64,000 nucleotides of DNA, taken from positions 1 to 64,000 of the forward strand of contig JAIBBI010000001.1 of assembly GCA_019694755.1 (NCBI GenBank). Reading direction: 5' to 3'. The notes under the pieces were generated by a model. It made no database searches. It had not been told where the DNA came from and worked only from the letters and a program-made list of their open reading frames with translations. Shown piece by piece: positions 33,899 to 43,300 of the stretch; the first letter of the stretch is position 1, and every line of letters starts with the position of its first letter. Position numbers and translations under genes: made by a program. Source of the DNA: Gemmataceae bacterium (lineage in GTDB: Bacteria > Planctomycetota > Planctomycetia > Gemmatales > Gemmataceae).

Positions 33899-34417
33899 TC
33901 ATCCGAACAACAACAAGACCTCCCACGAAGGCTCGCTCGTGAACTGGCAGCCCAACTCCCACGCCTGCTCTCCCGGTTGAGCGTTGCGAACTTCAACCGC
34001 CTGCCAGGGAATGTTGTCTGAAACGCTCGAGGGACGTATCTGCAGGACCGTGCCGTTGGCGACCTTTTCAGCCAGTGACAGGCGTACGCCAAGCCGGGAA
34101 CGGTCCACGACCCAACCACGGACCGGCGGCGATTTGAACTCCAGGTCGCAGACCAGAACTTCCACCGGGTTTCCCACGCGACGAAAACCGACACGCCGCT
34201 CTGTCGCCCGGTTGAAAGGTGCGAGAGGCATTGGGGCTACGGCAAGTGGCGGCGGTGGTGGTGGCTCTGAGGCCGGGGGTATACTTGAAGGTGGCTGTGA
34301 AATTGCGATTTGACGCGGTTTCCGCCACGCAAAAACGATGAGACCCAGAGCTGCGCTCGCCAGCGCGAGCGAAGTCCAGATCATCCACGTCGGAAAGTCG
34401 GCCGATTCAGGGGGCAT
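33899..34417 (-). CDS. membrane-anchored PilZ-domain protein
   Basis: 172 residues from ATG 34417 (the open frame reaches 34468). One membrane helix near the N-terminus (MIWTSLALASAALGLIVFAW), a Pro-rich linker, then a PilZ-like domain: RATERRVGFRRVGNPVEVLV, a DRSRLGVRLSL strip matching the D/NxSxxG motif, GTVLQIRP and a closing GCQFT. The RxxxR part is RRVGFRR. PilZ domains bind cyclic-di-GMP; whether this copy does depends on the RxxxR and D/N-x-S-x-x-G residues, which appear to be present. It converges on the AlgX-like gene with only 6 bases between, so it may be linked to matrix control, but that is inference. Confidence 0.75.
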   Translation of the reverse strand: MPPESADFPTWMIWTSLALASAALGLIVFAWRKPRQIAISQPPSSIPPASEPPPPPPLAVAPMPLAPFNRATERRVGFRRVGNPVEVLVCDLEFKSPPVRGWVVDRSRLGVRLSLAEKVANGTVLQIRPSSVSDNIPWQAVEVRNAQPGEQAWELGCQFTSEPSWEVLLLFG

Positions 34418-34657
34418 CGTAAAGACTGTAGCCCGTCGTCGACTCGGTCGCAAGACGTGCGGGAGCATCGGCCCGCTTGGCGGTTGTCACCGCAACGACC
34501 CCGCGGGTCGTACCGGTTACTCCAGCCGGATCGGTCGCCCGTTCGAGTCGGCCCGTCATCGGTCGCGGGCAGCGCTACGGTCCGCGGCCAGTGCCGACAT
34601 CGATTCCCCGCGACGATAACATAGTGTGATGGCCGTCGCCAACCGGATAGACTGGGA

Positions 34658-35545
34658 ATGAACTCCGCACGCCGGAACTTGCTGTTCCCCTTTTGCCGGC
34701 TCCAGCGGCCCGGCGTCGCGCTATCAAGGCCTCGATTCGATGCGCATCTCGACCGGACGTGGTCGCTCTATCGTGCCAAAGACCCGGGCGCGAATGAAGA
34801 CACGTACCTCGACGGCCTTTACGCACTCGATTGGTTCGTTGCCTGTGCCTGCCTGGACAAGGATAACGGCGCCTGGGAGGCGTTGTTTGCCAGTCGGACC
34901 GGCCGGGCCGACTGCCTCCTCGTCGATGCATTGCGGGCGCGAGCTGCGAGGCTCTACCCGCGGGACGAGGAGCGGCAGGAACATGCGGTGGCCGAGTTCT
35001 GGGGCCAGCTATTGGTCGCCGAACACGGGTTGGCGACGCTGGCACGTTACGACGGCCAGCGGCCGCTTGTCCCCTGGCTGATCCGAGTGTTTCAGAACGC
35101 CCATGTGTCTCGCTTACGGGCATCATCCGGAATCAAGTCGCTACCCGACGACGATGTTGTACTTCCCCTGCCGGAAGCCGAGCCCAGCGAGGCACGATGG
35201 CACGACGAATTCGTCACGGCGGCAAGGGACAGCCTGAACGATCTGTCGGATGCCGATCTGCTGCTCCTCGGCCTGAGGCTGCGGTACCGACTGAGCCAGC
35301 GCGAGGCGGCACAACTCCTGGGTGTCCACGAAGGGACCGTTTCCCGTCAGACCGACAAACTCCGCGATCGCACGCTCGAGTCGATTCGGAGCCGGTTGGC
35401 CGACCGAGGCTGGACCGGCGACGACTTGCACGGACTGGTATTGAAAGAGATGGCCGGGGTATTGCTCGACGACCCGCGACTGGGCGCGGATCACCTCCGG
35501 GCCCTGCTGGCGGCCCGAGGCAAGGCGCTCCCGTCGGGCGAGTAA
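34658..35545 (+). CDS. sigma-70 family RNA polymerase sigma factor (ECF-like)
   Basis: 295 residues from ATG 34658. A region-2-like part is in the middle (AEFWGQLLVAEHGLATLARY, then RPLVPWLIRVFQNAHVSRLR) and a clear region 4 helix-turn-helix follows: LSDADLLLLGLRLRYRLSQ, REAAQLLGVHEGTVSRQTDK. There is an N-terminal extension of ~40 residues and a C-terminal tail of ~55 residues, longer than a minimal ECF factor. An anti-sigma gene is not adjacent, so regulation may work through the extra domains. It directly precedes ndk on the same strand. Confidence 0.82.
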   Translation: MNSARRNLLFPFCRLQRPGVALSRPRFDAHLDRTWSLYRAKDPGANEDTYLDGLYALDWFVACACLDKDNGAWEALFASRTGRADCLLVDALRARAARLYPRDEERQEHAVAEFWGQLLVAEHGLATLARYDGQRPLVPWLIRVFQNAHVSRLRASSGIKSLPDDDVVLPLPEAEPSEARWHDEFVTAARDSLNDLSDADLLLLGLRLRYRLSQREAAQLLGVHEGTVSRQTDKLRDRTLESIRSRLADRGWTGDDLHGLVLKEMAGVLLDDPRLGADHLRALLAARGKALPSGE

Positions 35546-35613
35546 CTCGCCAAAGCACCTGGTTCTGTCTATAAAAACAGGGTATTCCAAGTTTCCATAT
35601 CGAGACGTACCCC

Positions 35614-36060
35614 ATGCAGCAGACTTTGGTCCTTATCAAGCCCGATGGCGTTCAGCGTCGGTTGTGCGGCGAAATCATCGGGCGATTCGAAAAGAAGGGC
35701 CTGCGGCTGGTCGCCGCAAAGCTCGTCCGACCGGCCCGCGAACTGGCCGCAAAGCACTATGCCGTCCATGCCGGTAAGCCCTTCTACGATTCCTTGCTGC
35801 AGTTCCTGACAGGCGGTCCGACCTTCGCAATCGTTCTCGAAGGCAGGGAGGCCGTCGCCGTCGTCCGAAACATGATGGGGTCCACCGACGGCGCGAAAGC
35901 GCCGCCGGGCACCGTACGGGGCGACTTCGGCATCAGTGTTCAAAACAACCTCGTCCACGGTTCCGACAGCCCGGAAAACGCGGACCTGGAAATCGGCCTG
36001 TGGTTCCAGCCCGACGAACTTGTGAGCTGGACGGTTGCCGACCAGTCCTGGATCGGGTGA
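35614..36060 (+). CDS. ndk: nucleoside diphosphate kinase
   Basis: 148 residues. Transfers the gamma phosphate of ATP to nucleoside diphosphates via a phospho-histidine. Family blocks: TLVLIKPDGVQRRLCGEII at the start, AKHYAVHAGKPFYDSLLQFL, AVAVVRNMMGSTDGAKAPPG, and catalytic His115 in NNLVHGSDSPENA. Length is that of the short family form. It stands alone, with a sigma factor before and a small membrane frame overlapping its end. Confidence 0.97.
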   Translation: MQQTLVLIKPDGVQRRLCGEIIGRFEKKGLRLVAAKLVRPARELAAKHYAVHAGKPFYDSLLQFLTGGPTFAIVLEGREAVAVVRNMMGSTDGAKAPPGTVRGDFGISVQNNLVHGSDSPENADLEIGLWFQPDELVSWTVADQSWIG

Positions 36061-36259
36061 CACCATTTTTCGGCACAAGCGGGGCGCGGCCATCGCCGAC
36101 TTTGTCGATGCCCTTCTGGAGGGCGATCCGGTCGCGCTCGGCTTTGTCGGATTTTTCTTGGTGGTCGGCATCGGAATGGCATTTTTCGTTCTCAAAGTGA
36201 GGCGCGATCTGCGCCGTGAAGACAAAGATCGCGACCGAAGGTATGGCCGGAAGAAGTAG
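36035..36259 (+). CDS. small single-helix membrane protein overlapping ndk
   Basis: Up to 74 residues, first possible start TTG 36035 inside the 3' end of ndk, stop TAG 36259. A good membrane helix (VALGFVGFFLVVGIGMAFFV) is followed by a strongly basic/charged cytoplasmic tail ending in RRYGRKK (from KVRRDLRREDKDRDRR). The region has no other gene, and codon third positions are GC-rich. No ATG or GTG occurs before the helix, and the ribosome site for TTG is unclear, so the exact start is uncertain. Function unknown. Confidence 0.5.
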   Translation: MPTSPGSGDTIFRHKRGAAIADFVDALLEGDPVALGFVGFFLVVGIGMAFFVLKVRRDLRREDKDRDRRYGRKK

Positions 36260-36324
36260 TCGGCTCGTTTTCGAGCCCAATTGCACCGTACAATGATCCG
36301 ACGATTTCCGTCCGGAGCATTGCA

Positions 36325-37260
36325 ATGCGTGTGTTTCTGCTGGTGGTACTTACTTTCGCCGTCTCGTCCCGCTCGGCATTGGCCTGGAACAAGGCCGGTC
36401 ACATGGTTACCGCGGCCATCGCCTATGCCGTGCTCAAGGAGGAGAAGCCTGAGGCGATCCCCAGGATCATTGCCATATTGAAAGAACACCCTCAGTACGA
36501 ATCGCTCTGGGCCCCGCGTCTGGCTGCCCTACCACGTGCGACCGAAGATGAGAAAGACATGTACCTCTTCATGCAGGCGGCCCGTTGGCCCGACGACGCC
36601 CGGAGCGATGAAGAGTTTCACCGGTCGACCTGGCACTATATCAATCTTCCGTTCAAGCCGGCCAAGGAGCCGGCCAGTGTCCGGCCGCTCCCACCGGACC
36701 CCGACAATATTGTGCGCGCCTATGAATTGAACTTGGGCAAGGCGAAAGACCGGAAGGAAGAGGGAGACGACCGGGCCGTGTCGATATGCTGGGTGTTTCA
36801 CCTCATCGGCGACGCGCATCAGCCGTTGCACACCTCATCGCTCTACACGACAGTCTATCCTCGGGGCGACAAGGGAGGCAACAAGTTCTATATCCGCGCC
36901 AAACCGGGTGCGTCGGGAATTACGCTCCATCAGTATTGGGACGACATGATCATTGGCAGCGAGCGATTTCAGTCGGTCCGCAATCGGGCTACCGAACTTC
37001 GCCTCCGCCCGGAGTTCGCCAAGGAGAAACTCCCGGAGTTGAAGGAACTATCGTTTGAAAAGTGGGTCTCAGCCGAGAGTTTTCCGCTCGTTGTCTCGGC
37101 CGTTTACCGCAACGGATTGCTGGCGGGCGGTGTGGATGCACCGTCGGCTGTCGCTTTGCCGGATGATTACTCTAAGGTCTGCAAGCCGATTGCCGAGAAG
37201 ATGGCGGTCCTGGCCGGCCGGCGAATGGCTGCCGCTTGCAGGCTGATTGTTGCCGAGTGA
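36325..37260 (+). CDS. secreted S1/P1 family nuclease
   Basis: 311 residues. The signal peptide MRVFLLVVLTFAVSSRSALA should be cut before Trp21. That Trp would then be the free N-terminus, as in P1/S1 nucleases where its amino group and carbonyl bind zinc (WNKAGHMV, with the next His ligand). Other ligand blocks are WHYINLPF, the helix CWVFHLIGDAHQPLHTSS with His-Asp-His, and TLHQYWDDMI. These zinc-dependent enzymes cut single-stranded DNA and RNA and have 3'-nucleotidase activity; outside the cell this could supply phosphate or nucleosides. A strong shared terminator follows. Confidence 0.92.
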   Translation: MRVFLLVVLTFAVSSRSALAWNKAGHMVTAAIAYAVLKEEKPEAIPRIIAILKEHPQYESLWAPRLAALPRATEDEKDMYLFMQAARWPDDARSDEEFHRSTWHYINLPFKPAKEPASVRPLPPDPDNIVRAYELNLGKAKDRKEEGDDRAVSICWVFHLIGDAHQPLHTSSLYTTVYPRGDKGGNKFYIRAKPGASGITLHQYWDDMIIGSERFQSVRNRATELRLRPEFAKEKLPELKELSFEKWVSAESFPLVVSAVYRNGLLAGGVDAPSAVALPDDYSKVCKPIAEKMAVLAGRRMAAACRLIVAE

Positions 37261-37274
37261 CAGTTTCTGGTAAT

Positions 37275-37313
37275 AAAAGGCGACGCCCGCGGGGGTTATC
37301 CCGCGGGCGTCGC
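37275..37313. terminator. bidirectional Rho-independent terminator
   Basis: A 14-bp perfect stem, GCGACGCCCGCGGG at 37280-37293 and its complement at 37300-37313, with loop GGTTAT. On the minus strand it is followed by CTTTTATTA (complement of 37271-37279), a good T-run for the giant gene ending at 37338. On the plus strand it is followed by TTCTCTT, weaker, 20 bases after the nuclease stop. Confidence 0.88.
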
Positions 37314-37337
37314 TTCTCTTGCATTCCGTTTCTGCGA

Positions 37338-40300
37338 TCAAACCACCTGCTTCAGGAAATTCAAACGGAACGAGAGGAAGTCCGGCGAAGCAACCTGTCC
37401 GTTACCGTCGAAGTCAAACGCGTCGTTCGATGACAGGAATGCCAGGCGGAAGGCCAGGAAGTCATCGGACTCGACCTTGCCGTTGCCGGAAGCGTCGCCG
37501 AACAAACGGAAGATTCCCGTGGCCGGCGTCGTTCCGTTAACGTACGGGGTCGAGTTGTAATTGTTCCCCGTCAGCACGCCTGAGTTGCCATCGACGCCCG
37601 CCCCGCCGAATTCGGCAGGGACGATCGTCAACGTATACCGACCGTCCTGAATCGAGTAATTGCCGGGCGCTCCGTCGACCAGACCGCCGGTGAAGGTGAT
37701 CGTCGCAAACAAGCCCGAACCGTCCAAAACGGTGTTGAGCGTCACCGAACCGGCCGACGGCGTCACGCGGTTAAGCGTGAACGCATTGGCCGGGTTGGCG
37801 ATTGTCACGGCCGAGTCGAAGTTCACCTTGAGCGTGGTCACCCGCGACCGCTGCGCCGCCCCGTTGTTGATGACAATAGAAGTAACCTTGGCGGCCGACG
37901 CGGCCTGAGCCTCGTATGCCCCGATGTCGGTGCCATCTCCACCCGGCGCATTGGTAATCAGTGGGTTGTCATAGGTTCGGTTTTGGCCTCGCTGATCGAA
38001 GGCGACGGCGAGGGAGTTCAAGCCGCCGTCAAGTGCCGGACTCCCAGCCTTGAGCGACTGGGTCATCGTCGGTCCGCCGTTGTCCGCCAGCGGGTTCAAG
38101 AGCGGGTCAACGCCGACCTTGAGTTCCGTTCCCGTGGTCAAGGTCATACCTGCACCGTTGGCGACGATGGTGTAGTCGGCGGTGACGGCGACAGCGTCGC
38201 TGATGTCAGGTCCGCCACCCGGTGCGATGTTACTCGCGAAAATCGAGTTGGAGATGGTGGCGAATCCGGCGATCTGTCGCAGGCCACCACCAAAGCCACC
38301 ACCGTTGATGACGCGGTTGTTAGTGACGGTCGTGAAATGCATGTTGAGCGTGCCGCCATTATTGGAGATGGCACCGCCGCCCGCGCTGCCGGTGTTACCC
38401 GTCAATGTCGAGTTAATAATGTTTACGGTGCCGATGCCCGGGATTCGTATTGCGCCTCCCGATCCACCCGAATAGTTGTTGAAGAAGAGGCTATCGGTGA
38501 AATTGGCCACCGTGGCGGCGTTGTTGTAATTGAATACGCCGCCGTTGGTGCCCGAGTAGTTGTTGATGAACGCGATCCGGCTAAAGTTCAGCGTCTCGTC
38601 TTGGCTGAATATAGAACCGCCGATATCGCCATTCGCGTTGGTTCCCGTGATCTTTCCATCAGCCATCGTGAGGTCAGTGACCGTCACTGTCGCCTGGCCG
38701 GGCGAGTAAATCAGGAAGTGACGATTGCGGCCGCCGGTGGAAATGGTCAGATTCTTGGTGCCTGTGCCCTGAATGGCAACGGAGTCGGCGATGTTGACTT
38801 CGCCGGTGTTCAACGTGATTGTCTGGGCCGTACCAAACACGCCCGGGCTGAATGAGATCGTATCAACCGCGCCCGATGGATCCTGAATCTGGTTGCTGTC
38901 GAGAATGGCTTGACGAAGACTTCCAGCGCCGGCATTGTTGGTGGTCGTCACCACGTAATTGCGAGCCAGTTGCACCTTAAACGCGCCGAGGTTGGCGGCC
39001 GCGACGGATTGCAACGTCGAGTCCGTCACTTTGCCCGCCTGAAGGGCGATTGAATACACGCCGCCGTCCGCATTGTCCCATGTGCCGCCCGGAGCGCTGA
39101 AAGTATACGTGGCTTCTGTGCCACCCGCGACAGGAGCCGTGACGACCCCGGCGAAAGCTAGCGTTCCGGCAGGGCCGGTGACAACGAGATCGTCGGAATC
39201 GATGCTCCCGACGTTCAGGTCGGTGTCGTAGTAGGTGACCTTTACTTGGACGTTCGTTCCACCCACGGTCGTGATATCCGCGGTCGGAGTGAGGATGCCA
39301 ACGGGAGTCGTTCCGTCGGATTCGACAGCCCCGATATCAACAGCAGCGCCGATGGGGCGGGTGACGCCCCTCTGATCGATCGTTGGAGCGATGTATGCAC
39401 CCGTCGTTGCATTACGGAGAACGCTGCCGGGGGCCGGAAGGTGAGTCTGGTTAGGCCCGCCGTTGCTTGCCAGCGGCCCGAGCAGGATGACGCCGCCGTT
39501 AAGCGAAAACCCGGTGAGGGCGCCAGCAGTGAAGCCAACCGAATCAGAGACCGCGCTGTCGGTGAGGTTGACGGCGCCGGGGTTGCCGCTGTCATCGATA
39601 CGTATGTCGTTGCCGATACCGCCATTGAGGGCCAGGTTATTGGCGACGACCGATCCATTCAGATCGACATTCGTGGTTCCAAGTGGCGAGCGGAAAATGC
39701 CCCCACCGCCGAGAACAACGCTGCCCGAGTGATTCCGGGCTACGTTGTTCGCCACGGTCGAGTTGTTGAGCGTAAGCGTTCCGTTCCGATATCGGATACC
39801 GCCACCCGATTCTCCGGCTATGTTGCTGGAAACAGTGGAGTTCGTGAGAGTCGCGTTGGTAAGCGTGCCGAAGTAAAGGCCGCCTCCGTACGCCGTGGCA
39901 GCCGCGCCTGTCGAGTTGCCGGACACCGTGCAACTGTCGAGCGTGACGGTGCTGCTGGTGACGGCGTAAACGCCGCCGCCGCCGTCAATAGCCGAGTTGC
40001 CAGAGATAGTACACCGGATCATCGAGATGTCGGCAGTAGTGGCAAAAAGGAATCCACCATCGCTGAGAGGTCCGACCGCGCTGTTGCCGCTGGCGGTGCC
40101 GTCAGTCCAGGTGAACTTACCTCCCGACAATGCGATCGCACCACCGTCGCCGCTACCAGTGTTGTTCAGGATGTTCACGTTGGTGAACACGAGATTCTCG
40201 CCAACGCTGAGCACCGCCGCGCCGTTGTCATCCGTATTCCATGTCCGGGCGTCGCGGAGGGTCACACCGGTGACGTTGAAAGTCATGGTGTTGGCGGAAT

Positions 40301-43300
40301 CGTTGTCATTGACAAAGAAGATTCGATTCGCCCCGTTGCCACTGATGGCGACGTTGCCGGGACCGTTCACTGTGACTCCGGACGGGTTGCTTACGACAAT
40401 CTGCCCTGTGGTCAGCGTGATTGTCTGCGGCGTGGCAAACACCGCAGGATCGAACGTGATTGTGGTGGCGCCGGCGACCTTGTTGGCGTCGCTGAACACC
40501 TGCCGAAGGCTGCCAACGCCGCTGTCGGCCGTGGTCGTGACCTTTAGCGCGGGCGGCACGAAGATCGTAAACGTACCGAAGACGGTTTGCGGTACGGCTG
40601 CCGCGCCAGTATCGGTGGCCTTTCCGCCGAGCAGCGTCACGGTATAGTCGCCGTTTTCACCAACGTCCCAGAAGCCGCCCGGCGCATTGACCTTGTAGAC
40701 CTGGTCGTACTTGGTCGTGCCCGAGCCGACTCCGACCAACGAGGCCAACTGGCTGAAACCGCCAGGACCAGTCACGAGGATTTCATCACCGTCGATTGAG
40801 CTGGCCTGGATTCCAGTCTCATCGTAGTAGCTGACAGTGAATTGATAGTCAGGATCAGGTGCAGAAATCGTCCCAAACGTGGAGACAGTGGCGACCGGTG
40901 TGCCGAGTGCGAACTCGAGTGCACCCATGTCCGTTGTTCCGACGACACGCGGGTAGCCCGTACCGCGCTGGTCAAATGTCAAGCCGGTGAAGTATCCCTT
41001 GTCGCGGGCGACGTTGGGCGTGCCAAGTGTGTAGTCGGGGATGGTGGCGATACCGAGTCGTCCGCCACCGAAGTCGTATAGCGGGGTCGTCAATATCGGG
41101 TTGGGAGCACCAATGATCGAACTGCCCGGCGTACCGAGTTCCGTCACGACGGATGCAGCGGAGTTCGCAACTGCGCTGTTCAGGAAATTCACAACGCCGT
41201 TCAAGTCAGGCGCAGTCGGAAACGGTTGACCGTCGGTGTTGTTGGCGATAAGGCTGCTGACGACAGTGACCACGCCGTTCGGCCCTGTACGTACGATGCC
41301 GGCAGTTTTTCCGGAGGCCGCGGTGTTGCCCACGATGGTCGAACTGGTGATTGTCGCGAATCCACCGAAGCCACTTGAAGATGCACCACCCGTAATCAAT
41401 ACACCTGCCCCGCTGGCACTCGCATTGGTCGTACGGTTATTAGCTATTGTCGAGTTGACGATGGAAAAAGTACGAGAAACGCCATATGTCATGACACCGC
41501 CGCCGCCGGATGATCCCGCTGCGAGATTGCCAGAGATTTGACAGTTCTCGATCGCGAAACCGGCATTGAGGCCGTAGATCGCGCCGCCTTTGCCGCCCGC
41601 CGTGTTTCCAGTCAGAACACAGTCCTTGAACATCGCCAAGTTGTTGAGCGAATTACTCGCCCCTGTACTGTACGCACCGCCGTGCGCGTTGGTCGGCGTC
41701 GGGATTACCAAGCCCGCAGTGTTTTTCGACAATTCGGAGTTGAAGACGAGGACCTTGCTGCCCTGAGCCCCTGACCCGGTCGCAATTGTCGCTATTGCTC
41801 CTCCGTGAGTAGTGGACGTGTTGTTGGTGATTCGCATGTCCCGGATGGTGAGATATTCGGTACTGATTTGGATCGCACCGCCTGAACCGCTGGAGGGGGC
41901 ACCATCGCGAAGCGTCATGCCCGACATGACAATGTTGCTGTACTTGGTCGTGCTACCATCGCTGATGAGGAAGAGCCGATCCGTACCCGCCTGTCGGACC
42001 GTAAGCAGGTCTCGGCCGGGGCCTTCGATCACCAGATTGTCGGTGATAGCGAGGGCCGCCGAAAGCGTAATGGTCTGCGCCGACGCGAAGACAGTGGGAT
42101 CGAAACGGATCAGATCCGCTAGACCCACTGTACCCGCCTGTGCATCGGTGACGGCTTTGGCGAGACTGCCGGCCCCAGAGGCCGCGGTGTTGGTCACTGT
42201 GAAAATGTCGCCAACTTGCACGCTGAGGGTGCCGATGGTCGCCCCAGCAATCTTTGTACCACCAGAATTCTCTACGTTATTGGCCAGTGCGATCGTGAAA
42301 TTGCCATTGTCGGACTTGTCCCACGACCCGCCGGGCGGCGTAATCGTGTAAGTCACGGTAATCGTCTTGGCGTCGACGCCCGACGAGGCCGAGAAACTGG
42401 AGACGGTCGCCCCGCCGGTCACAGTGATATTCGACGTGCCGATTGAAGCCACTTTGACATTGACCGCGTCGTAATAGGTCAAGGTCACACTGTAACTGGT
42501 CGCGCCGGGTCGGTCTACAAGGGCCAATGGAGCGGCTAGGACGGCAACGGGTTCGGTTCCGCTGTTCTCGGCCGCTCCGACGTCAGGAGCCGACCCAGCG
42601 GTGCGGGGGTTACCCCGCTGATCGGTCGTGATCGTCGTGGCCGACCCGACGTTTGACAAAATTCCAAACGGGGCCGGCAGCATTGTAAGGGTCGGGCCAC
42701 CGTTGTTCGAGAGTATTCCGAGCGGGATAAACGAACCGGGCGTTGCTACCAGGCCGGTCCCGGCCGTGATCACCAGACCATTGGAATTGCCAACCACGGA
42801 GTTGTTGACAGTGACGCCGGTGCCGACGGGCAGAATGATGTCCGGGTAGGCCAGTGATGTATTGTTTGCGACGATTGTGTTTTCGATCGTGACGTTCGTC
42901 GTCCCCGCGTTAACTCCGGACCGGTTGATTCCGCCACCGTTGATTTCCGCGATGTTGTTGGCGATAGTTGAAAAGGAGATGGTCACATTGCCCGCGTAGC
43001 TGGCGCCGAGCGAGAACCCGCCGCCGTATTCTCCTGCGCTGTTTCCAGCGATCGTTGTGTTTTCGACTCGAACTGTGCCGGCCGCGCTATTCGCCCCATT
43101 GAACCGGAGCCCACCACCATCGGAGCCGAGGCCGGTCGCACGATTGTTGGCAACCAGACAGCCAGAAATGACGACGGTCCCGGGGTTGTCGAAACTGTAA
43201 AGTGCGCCACCTATGGTCGCGGCGGTATTACCAGTAATCGACGTATTCGAGATGCTCGCGTTCACAGGGGCGCCCGATCCGCCGGTCAAGCGGACACCGG

